Positions 14,378 through 20,426 of a DNA stretch of 20,426 nt are shown here, piece after piece. The position numbers and the translations under genes were made by a program. The stretch's first letter is position 1; each line of letters begins with the position of its first letter. The notes under the pieces were generated by a model. The model was given only the letters and a program-made list of their open reading frames with translations. It did no database searches and was not told the origin of the DNA. The stretch is from Rhodobacteraceae bacterium UBA6236 (GTDB lineage: Bacteria; Pseudomonadota; Alphaproteobacteria; Rhodobacterales; Rhodobacteraceae), in NCBI GenBank assembly GCA_002440945.1, contig DJWG01000099.1, forward strand, positions 720-21,145. Reading direction: 5' to 3'.

Positions 14378-17300
14378 TCCCGTTCGAAATAGACCCCGAT
14401 GCCGGTGTTGCCATCGGCTTCAACCGTCCCGCGCACCTTGGCGTGCTTCGACAAGTCAAGGTTCAGGTTCAGTTCTGTCGTGCCATCGCCGCCCACCGTG
14501 ATGTCGGTATAGACATTGCTGGTCAGGTATTTCCCGGCCTTCAGCGCCAGGTTTCCATTCTCGCCCGTCTGGACGTCCAGATCGTCCAGCCCGAACGAAC
14601 TCCGCAGGCGTGACACCAGCCCGTCACCGCCCCGGCCCGTCAGCGTGGCGACCGTCGAGGCCAGTTGCACCGCCTGGAAGGCCGAAAGACTGCTCAGCCC
14701 GCGCCCGAACAGAAGCTGCGATACCACCTCTTCCTCAGGCAGCGACGGCGATGAGGTGAAATGGATCGTCGGCGAAGACGCCGGGCCGTCGATCACGATG
14801 GAAACCGAGATATCCGCGTTGTCGGTCGTGGCGACAAAGTGCAGGTAGGGCGCCATCGCACCCTCCAGCGCCACATTGCCTTCAGTGATCTCGAACCGCT
14901 TGCCCAGTAGCGACAACCGGCCCCGGATCAGGCCGAAGCTGCCGATCGGCACGACATTGGCCGTGGTTCCCGACAGCTTCACCGACCCGCCCAGTTCGGC
15001 ATCAAGCCCGCGCCCGCGCACGAAGATCCGGTTGGGCGCGGCGATCTGGATGTTCAGCCCGAACGCCCGGTCGCTTTGCCCGGTGACAGAGCCATCACCC
15101 CCCCCGGTCGCACCATCCAGTCCGGCGCGGTGGCGCGTCGCCACCACATCGGCGGGCGGCGCAAGGTGGCGGATCGGCTCAATATCGGCGAAACCGCCGA
15201 ACCCTGTCGACGGCACGCGAAGCTCGGTCTGACCAAGGGTGATCCGCCCGGCAATCATCGCCCCGCCCCGCAACGGTCCGGTGACCGTAAGATTGCCGTT
15301 TGCCGTGGTGTCGAACAGGCTCGGGTCGCGCAGGCGCACGTCCCGCAGCTCGACCGCCAGCGTTCCGTCGAAGGGCGGCGACAGCGTGACCGGACCGGAC
15401 AGGGAAACCTCGCCCCCACCCGCGACCGCGCCGGTAGCGTTCACCTGCGCCACACCATTCGCCAGATCGGCCGATGCGCGGACGCGCTCCACGGCGATGC
15501 CTTGTTCCGGGTCGGTAATCCGCAGGTCCGGCAGGTCGATCCGCCCGGAAAGGTCCGCCAATAGCGGCTGGCCCTTCAGCGCCAGATCGAAGCGCACCGG
15601 CCCCGCGATGTTCCGCTTGCCCAGGAACACATTCGCGATCCCGGCCTGCGCATTGCCGCGGATCGCCAGATCCGTGCGCCCCGAGGCGCCGATGGCCCCC
15701 GTGATGGTGGCCGACGTCTCGCCCGGGCCACGCCCGGCAAGATCAAGCTGCCAGCCCGTCCCGTCATCGCGCGCCGTGCCGCTGATTCCGGCCGGGCCCG
15801 GGAACTCCGGCACCAGAACGCCCATGTTCGCAAGCTTGACCGACAGATCCACCTGCTGACGGCCGTCGCTATCGCTGCCCTTCGCGGTGGCCTGCAACTG
15901 GGCAGTGCGCAGCACCAGATCCTCGATCAGCACCGTGCTGCGGTTTTCGCGCGCCGAAAGCGTCAGGTCCGCCGCACCCCCCAGAAGCCGGTCAGCCTCC
16001 GCCTGTCCGACACGCAGGTTCTGCCCGCTCCCCTGCAAGGTGAACTGCCGCGCACCCGACAGGCCCGAAACCGATGCCGTCGCCCGCAGCGATCCACCAT
16101 AGCGCCCGCCCATCGCGCCCAGATCGGGCAGCGTAAGATCGGCCGTCAGGTGCTGCTGCCCCGAACGATTGTCCAGGGTGCCCTGCCCGTCCACCGTGAC
16201 CTGTGGATTGGCAAGCCGGAAGGTTTCGACCCGGATCTGCCGGTCCTCTTCGGTGGCGATCAGCGTAAGCCCCGATTTCCCCTTCAAAAGCCCATCCACC
16301 TCGGCCTTGCCGACCTTCAGCCCCTCGCCCGTGCCGCTCACGGTCAGCCGGTTGATCCGACCTTCGGTCAAAAGCTTCGCTTCGGCGTCCAGCGTCCCGC
16401 CAAAGCCCGGCCCCAGCACCGACAGGTCCGCGAAGGACAGGCCGGCCGTCAGGTCATTTCCGTGGCTGCGAAGCCAGCCTGCCGCCCGAAGCGACAGCGT
16501 ATTCGCCGTAACCGCCAGCGACCGGATTTCCGTGCCGTCCGTATCGCGCCGGACCGACAGCGCGATGCGCGAAGTTCCAGCCAGAAGCCGGTCGGCCTGC
16601 GGTTGCTCGACCTGCAAATCATGGCCGGTGGCCTGTCCGGTGACATCGAAGGCCCCGCCCAGAATGGTGAAGCTGCCCCGCGCCGCCACCTCGGCCGACC
16701 CGCCAAGGCTGCGACCGGCCACCCCGGAAAAGCGCGACAGGTCCGCCACCTTCCCCGAAAGCTCGCCCGCGATGATGGCGCCTTTTTCCGGGTCGGTGAT
16801 CGTACCCTGCCCCTGAAGGTCGATCCCCGCACCCGACAGCGCCACGTCGGTCAAGGTCAGCGGTTCGCCTTCCACCCAGGCAAAGCCGGTGCGGCCTTCG
16901 ATCCGGTCGCCCAGCATCCGTGCCAGCGCCGCATCGGTCGAACTCATCCCGGCCGCTTCGAACGAAACGCGGCCATTGAACCGCGGAGCCTCGGCCCCCG
17001 TCGCGCCGCCCAGGCTGCCCGCGCCGGCCAGCGCAATCGACCGGATCTGCAAAACGGCGCGGCGGAAACCGGCGATGCTGCCATCAAGCCGCCAATCTTC
17101 GCCCTTCGCCGCATCATAGGCAAAATGCAGCTTCGCCGACCGCAGGAATGTATCGGCGCCGGCTTTCGGCAGCAGCAGCTCGGACTTGTCCGGCAGGCCA
17201 AGCGTCATGGACAGATCGGCCTTCAAGGGAACCCCGTCGGCGCCAACCTGCGCCTGACCCGACAGAACCATCGCCCGCGCCGCGATGGTCAGTTCAGATA

Positions 17301-18228
17301 GCGAAAAACCACCATCTGGCAGCGTCTGACCCGTTGCCACAAGGCGGGAATCCGGCCCGAAGAATTCGCGGTACTCGGGGCGGAAAAGTGGGGTGACGTC
17401 GCCCTGAAGCTCGGCATGGAATCCGCGCTGGGGGTCGGTCTGGCCTTCGACGGGCGTCGCGGTCATCTGCACTGACCCGCCCAGACGGCGCTGGTTGTCG
17501 GTCGACAGCGCGACATCCGCCTTGAACGTGTCGATCACCCCCGCGCCATGCACGGCCAGCGTCAGCGACGGCGCCCCCGGCAGGTGAAGCTGCGTTGCCG
17601 CCAGCCCGCCTTCGCCTTCGTTCACCAGAAGGTCCACCATCAGCTGCCGCGTCGCGTTGGAATAGGAACCCTTGAGCGTGACCTCGCCCATCTTGCCGTC
17701 GATCCGGTTGAGCGCCAGATCGGTACTGCCCTCACCGCCCTCCAGCGCCATGGACCCGCCCAGGGAAACCTCGGCCGGTTGCCCCAAAAGCGGCGCGCCC
17801 AGCGACACCTTGTCGGCGCGGATCGCGCCGATGTTCACCGCAACCGGAAGTTCGGGCAGAGAAAATCCCTTCGCCTCGGCGCTGACCTTGCCCTCGGGGA
17901 TCGGCGCGCGGGGGATGTCGATGCTGGCGGCCGAAAGCTCCTTGACCTCGATCCGCCCGGACAAAAGCGCCGTGCGGTCCCAGGCAATGGCGCCATCGTT
18001 GATTGTCAGCCAGACGCCTTCGCCATCCGAAATGGTCATCCGGCTGAAGGTCGCGCGCGACGACAGCGCGCCCGCGAAACCATCGATGCTGACGGTGCGG
18101 CCCAGGCCGGAAAGATTGCGCTCCAGAAACGAGGTCAGGTAGCCCTTGTCGGCTTCGCTGGTCGCATCCTGCGCCAGAACCGGCAGCGGCAGAAGCACCA
18201 TCATCAGCAGGAAAATCAGACGCCGCAT
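14371..18228 (-). CDS. tamB: Translocation and assembly module protein TamB (DUF490)
   Basis: Very large inner-membrane-anchored periplasmic protein (1285 residues) that works with TamA in outer-membrane protein assembly and, as an AsmA-like beta-groove bridge, in phospholipid transport. An N-terminal hydrophobic signal/anchor (RRLIFLLMMVLLPLPVLAQ) is followed by a long beta-rich, repeat-like body and the conserved C-terminal DUF490 domain, ending with LKAGKYLTSNVYTDITV and a terminal VYFERDY beta-strand. Three similar blocks of roughly 100 residues occur near 535, 633 and 732 (see findings). The start ATG overlaps the tamA stop as TGATG, so the two are co-translated. The length is normal for alphaproteobacterial TamB. 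The tail overlaps the kinase gene on the other strand by seven bases. Confidence 0.95.
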   Translation of the reverse strand: MRRLIFLLMMVLLPLPVLAQDATSEADKGYLTSFLERNLSGLGRTVSIDGFAGALSSRATFSRMTISDGEGVWLTINDGAIAWDRTALLSGRIEVKELSAASIDIPRAPIPEGKVSAEAKGFSLPELPVAVNIGAIRADKVSLGAPLLGQPAEVSLGGSMALEGGEGSTDLALNRIDGKMGEVTLKGSYSNATRQLMVDLLVNEGEGGLAATQLHLPGAPSLTLAVHGAGVIDTFKADVALSTDNQRRLGGSVQMTATPVEGQTDPQRGFHAELQGDVTPLFRPEYREFFGPDSRLVATGQTLPDGGFSLSELTIAARAMVLSGQAQVGADGVPLKADLSMTLGLPDKSELLLPKAGADTFLRSAKLHFAYDAAKGEDWRLDGSIAGFRRAVLQIRSIALAGAGSLGGATGAEAPRFNGRVSFEAAGMSSTDAALARMLGDRIEGRTGFAWVEGEPLTLTDVALSGAGIDLQGQGTITDPEKGAIIAGELSGKVADLSRFSGVAGRSLGGSAEVAARGSFTILGGAFDVTGQATGHDLQVEQPQADRLLAGTSRIALSVRRDTDGTEIRSLAVTANTLSLRAAGWLRSHGNDLTAGLSFADLSVLGPGFGGTLDAEAKLLTEGRINRLTVSGTGEGLKVGKAEVDGLLKGKSGLTLIATEEDRQIRVETFRLANPQVTVDGQGTLDNRSGQQHLTADLTLPDLGAMGGRYGGSLRATASVSGLSGARQFTLQGSGQNLRVGQAEADRLLGGAADLTLSARENRSTVLIEDLVLRTAQLQATAKGSDSDGRQQVDLSVKLANMGVLVPEFPGPAGISGTARDDGTGWQLDLAGRGPGETSATITGAIGASGRTDLAIRGNAQAGIANVFLGKRNIAGPVRFDLALKGQPLLADLSGRIDLPDLRITDPEQGIAVERVRASADLANGVAQVNATGAVAGGGEVSLSGPVTLSPPFDGTLAVELRDVRLRDPSLFDTTANGNLTVTGPLRGGAMIAGRITLGQTELRVPSTGFGGFADIEPIRHLAPPADVVATRHRAGLDGATGGGDGSVTGQSDRAFGLNIQIAAPNRIFVRGRGLDAELGGSVKLSGTTANVVPIGSFGLIRGRLSLLGKRFEITEGNVALEGAMAPYLHFVATTDNADISVSIVIDGPASSPTIHFTSSPSLPEEEVVSQLLFGRGLSSLSAFQAVQLASTVATLTGRGGDGLVSRLRSSFGLDDLDVQTGENGNLALKAGKYLTSNVYTDITVGGDGTTELNLNLDLSKHAKVRGTVEADGNTGIGVYFERDY

Positions 18229-20051
18229 CAGAAAGACTGCCCGATACCAAGATAAATCTGAACGCCGTCGCCGGTATTGCCGTGGACGGGTGCCGCGACA
18301 TCCAGGCGGATCGGCCCGATGGGCGTGGCGTAACGCATCCCCACGCCCGCGCCGGCATGCCAGCCGTCAAGCCCGCCGAAAAACTCCTGCGCGCTGACAT
18401 AGCCCAGATCGGCAAAGGCGACCGCGCCGATCTTCTGGGTCACGTTCACCCGCGTCTCGATCGAGGCGGCGGCAAAGCTCATCCCCCCGGTCCGAAGCCG
18501 GGCGGGACCGGCGCGCAGGACATTGACCCCCAGCGACTGATAGGGCTGGCCACGAACCGTGCCGCCACCGCCCGTATAGAACAGGTAGTCGCGCGGCGTT
18601 GACAGCAGCGTCGGCCCGATCACGGTTCCCAGCTGGACCCGCGCCGCCAGCACCACCTTGTCATCGACGCCAAAGCCCCGGTAGACGCGGCCATCCGCCG
18701 TCAGTTGCGCACCGCTTCCGGTCTTTCCGAAGCCCACGAAGGGCGTGGCCGTGGCGCCAAGGTAAAAGCCATGCGCCGCGTCCAGCGGCTTGTCGCGCCG
18801 GTCCCAGACCAGCGTCGCCGGAACCGCGACAAGCCGATAGTGCCGCTTGCCACCACTGTCCCGCACATCTGACAATTCATAGCTGATCCCTGCCGTTACC
18901 GTCAGCTGCGGGCTGAATTCCTGCGACAGGCCAAAGCCGATCCGGGCCTTGTCGGCGGTGTAATCCGCTTCGTCCAGATGCTCGATCTTGGCTTCGGCAA
19001 AGGCGGTCGTGTCTCGTGAAAAGGTCGCCGGACGATCCAGCCGCACGCCCAATGAATAATCCGTCCCGCCGGTTGAACCCGAAATGCCCCGGATCTCACC
19101 ATCGAACCGCAGCCGCTCGGCCCCGCCGAACAGGTTGCGGTGCATCCAGTAGGCCGTCAGCGCCGCGCCGTCCGCGGTGGACCACTCCGCCCCCGCCCCC
19201 ATGCGGCGCTTCTTTTCCTCGACCAGCGCCAGATGGTAGCCAAGCGTATTGCCAGGCCCCAGGGCTTCATCCTCGGTCAGCGTCACGGACTTGAAGACCC
19301 CCGTGCGGTGCAGACGGCGGATCACCGCATCCAGTTCATCGGGGTCGAACCGCTTGCCGGTGGGGAAGTCGGCGATCTTGGCCAGCCGCCCCGGCTTCAT
19401 CCGCTGATACCCTTCCATCGTCAGGCGACCGAAGGTCACGACCGGGCCGGGGCGCAGGGTGATCCAGCTGTCCACCGTGTGGCGGCGGTGATCGGCGGTG
19501 ATGTCCTGGTTTTCGACCTTGGCCTTGGCGTGGCCAAGCGCGCGCCATCCGTCGATCCCCGCCTGGGCGGCGTCGACGATGGCGGTGGATCGGGCAGGCG
19601 CGGTGTCCAGATACTCGCGCGGAAGCTCGGTCCCGCGGGCATAGGGTCGCATCCGGGCCTGCCGGAAGGTGAAAAGCGGCCCCGGATCGACAGTCACGCT
19701 GATGGTGCCGATGCGCGATGGCACGTCCAGCGGCGAAATCCCCGAGGCTTCGCGCCCGTCGATCAGGATATGGATCACGCCGCCATAGCGGCCTTGGGCG
19801 TATAACGCCCCCAGAATGCGGCCATAATCGGCGCGGGCGGCGGCGAACAGATCCTGCGGATCATCCGGGGTCTTGTCGCGGGTGGCTTCCACCAGAAGCG
19901 AGGCATTGACCAGGACGTCACGCAGTTCGGCGCTGGCACCCGGGGTCTGAAAGGCAAATCCATCCAGCGCCATGACTGGTGTCGCGCAGGCCATCAGCCC
20001 TGCTGCCGCCCTCACAAGCACGGACCTGAGCTTTGCCGCCCGCCGCTTCAT
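18228..20051 (-). CDS. tamA: Outer-membrane assembly factor TamA (Omp85/BamA family)
   Basis: Outer-membrane beta-barrel of the Omp85 family, partner of TamB. It has 607 residues from ATG 20051, which has GAAGG five bases upstream; a TTG at 20072 is less likely. A signal peptide ends at about ATPVMA (residue 28). POTRA-like modules fill about 30-265 (for example ISVTVDPGPLFTF and GPVVTFGRLTMEGYQ). The C-terminal half is a 16-strand-type barrel with GGAERLRFDGEI, a VWDRRDKPLDAAHGFYLG strand, the GGGGTVRGQPYQSLG loop characteristic of Omp85 proteins (VRGF/VRGQ motif of barrel loop 6), and a final IYLGIGQSF ending in phenylalanine, the outer-membrane signature. It precedes tamB directly. Confidence 0.96.
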   Translation of the reverse strand: MKRRAAKLRSVLVRAAAGLMACATPVMALDGFAFQTPGASAELRDVLVNASLLVEATRDKTPDDPQDLFAAARADYGRILGALYAQGRYGGVIHILIDGREASGISPLDVPSRIGTISVTVDPGPLFTFRQARMRPYARGTELPREYLDTAPARSTAIVDAAQAGIDGWRALGHAKAKVENQDITADHRRHTVDSWITLRPGPVVTFGRLTMEGYQRMKPGRLAKIADFPTGKRFDPDELDAVIRRLHRTGVFKSVTLTEDEALGPGNTLGYHLALVEEKKRRMGAGAEWSTADGAALTAYWMHRNLFGGAERLRFDGEIRGISGSTGGTDYSLGVRLDRPATFSRDTTAFAEAKIEHLDEADYTADKARIGFGLSQEFSPQLTVTAGISYELSDVRDSGGKRHYRLVAVPATLVWDRRDKPLDAAHGFYLGATATPFVGFGKTGSGAQLTADGRVYRGFGVDDKVVLAARVQLGTVIGPTLLSTPRDYLFYTGGGGTVRGQPYQSLGVNVLRAGPARLRTGGMSFAAASIETRVNVTQKIGAVAFADLGYVSAQEFFGGLDGWHAGAGVGMRYATPIGPIRLDVAAPVHGNTGDGVQIYLGIGQSF

Positions 20052-20215
20052 CCGCGCGCCTTCGTCATCCAAAACCCCTCGCCCGCCCGACAGGGCGTTC
20101 GCCCTGCCCTACCCTCGCAGGAACGGAATGCAAATGCCAGATGGCGACGCGGGGTTCCCTGCGCCGTCCGGTCAGCAACATCGGCGATTGGAAAAAGATC
20201 GGCGTCGTTCTGCCG
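20052..20215. other. Intergenic region between secB and tamA
   Basis: No gene is visible. It should contain the tamA promoter because a terminator ends secB transcription just before it. A compact hairpin CAGGGC-GTTC-GCCCTG lies at 20091-20106 in the probable tamA leader, and an imperfect GC-rich dyad lies around 20145-20170. On the minus strand TTGCAT followed after 16 bases by TAGGGC is a poor promoter candidate. I found no EcfG-type spacing here although a GGAAC occurs (20158-20154, minus). Confidence 0.4.
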
Positions 20216-20248
20216 AAAAGGCCCGACCGAGGCGCCCCCGGACGGGCC
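20216..20248 (-). terminator. Intrinsic terminator of secB
   Basis: On the minus strand GGCCCG (20248-20243), one mismatch and CC pair with GG and CGGGCC (20225-20220), followed directly by TTTT (20219-20216). It begins eight bases after the secB stop. This is a standard stem-loop plus T-run terminator and separates secB from tamA-tamB. Confidence 0.82.
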
Positions 20249-20255
20249 GAAGATG

Positions 20256-20426
20256 TCAGGAAACCTGCGTCGGCTGCGCCTGACGGCGGGCGATTTCCTG
20301 ACGGTAAAGCGCAAGGAAATCGACGTTGTCGATGTTCAGCGGCGGGAAGCCACCATCGCGGGTCACGTCGGAAATGATCCGGCGGATATAGGGGAACAGC
20401 ATCCGCGGGCATTCGATCAGCAGGAA
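20256..20426 (-). CDS. secB: Protein-export chaperone SecB, C-terminal part
   Basis: The last 56 residues of SecB, the cytosolic tetrameric chaperone that keeps precursors unfolded and delivers them to SecA; the rest lies beyond the right edge. The recognisable core is [30 protein letters not shown], matching the SecB consensus (E-P-LLFP-AR-I-D-T-RGGFPPL), followed by [11 protein letters not shown]. The alphaproteobacterial tail is short and glutamine-rich. The usual alanine in the EAPR motif is cysteine here (ECPR). A strong terminator follows. Confidence 0.93.
   Translation of the reverse strand, partial: FLLIECPRMLFPYIRRIISDVTRDGGFPPLNIDNVDFLALYRQEIARRQAQPTQVS

Noticed and set aside
20091..20106. 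Hairpin CAGGGC-GTTC-GCCCTG as a terminator
   Set aside because: No T-run on either strand; it lies in the tamA leader after the real secB terminator.
20154..20158. GGAAC upstream of tamA as an EcfG promoter
   Set aside because: On the minus strand no GTT occurs at 16-18 bases downstream.

Overview
This window is GC-rich, tightly packed, and looks like chromosomal DNA of an alphaproteobacterium of the Rhodobacteraceae/Paracoccaceae type. The evidence is a complete PhyR-NepR-EcfG general stress response locus (known from Alphaproteobacteria), a fused-free 'FrcA-style' single-cassette sugar ABC transporter, a TamA-TamB pair next to secB, and codon third positions dominated by G/C. No tRNA, rRNA, insertion sequence, prophage structural gene or CRISPR array was seen.

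Layout. (1) 1-391, minus: the N-terminal part of an ExoY-like sugar transferase, cut by the window edge. (2) 676-6601, minus: a five-gene D-xylose operon in the order binding protein (xylF), permease (xylH), ATPase (xylG), xylulokinase (xylB), xylose isomerase (xylA). The last junctions overlap, and a stem-loop follows xylA. A divergent ROK-family repressor gene (xylR, 6824-8107, plus) shares a 222-bp control region that holds a TTAATTT/AAATTAA palindrome over a TTGACA -35 box. (3) 8108-9082, plus: a YihY/BrkB membrane protein with no ordinary start codon in frame. It meets, stop to stop, a minus-strand Crp/Fnr regulator with an FNR-like cysteine pattern. (4) 9896-10243, plus: a small degenerate response-regulator receiver. 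(5) 10250-10922, minus: a DUF883/ElaB-YqjD-like protein and a YqjE/holin-like membrane protein, preceded by a sigma-EcfG-type promoter. (6) 11011-14377: the general stress response locus, with phyR (minus) divergent from nepR-ecfG-histidine kinase (plus). (7) 14371-20051, minus: tamA-tamB, outer-membrane and envelope assembly. (8) 20256-20426, minus: the C-terminal part of secB with a clear terminator.

How the parts work together. The xylose block imports D-xylose and converts it through D-xylulose to D-xylulose 5-phosphate, with XylR as the probable repressor. In the stress block, the membrane kinase would phosphorylate PhyR, which then sequesters NepR and frees the EcfG sigma factor. GGAAC-N16/17-(C/G)GTT promoters lie in front of nepR-ecfG-kinase, in front of phyR on the other strand, and in front of the DUF883-holin pair, so a positive loop and at least one effector operon can be read from the DNA. 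The most notable observation is that the two divergent EcfG promoters interlock: the -35 GGAAC of each strand supplies the GTT of the other strand's -10. The receiver-like protein lacking its acidic pair and lysine is the best candidate here for an undescribed signalling component.
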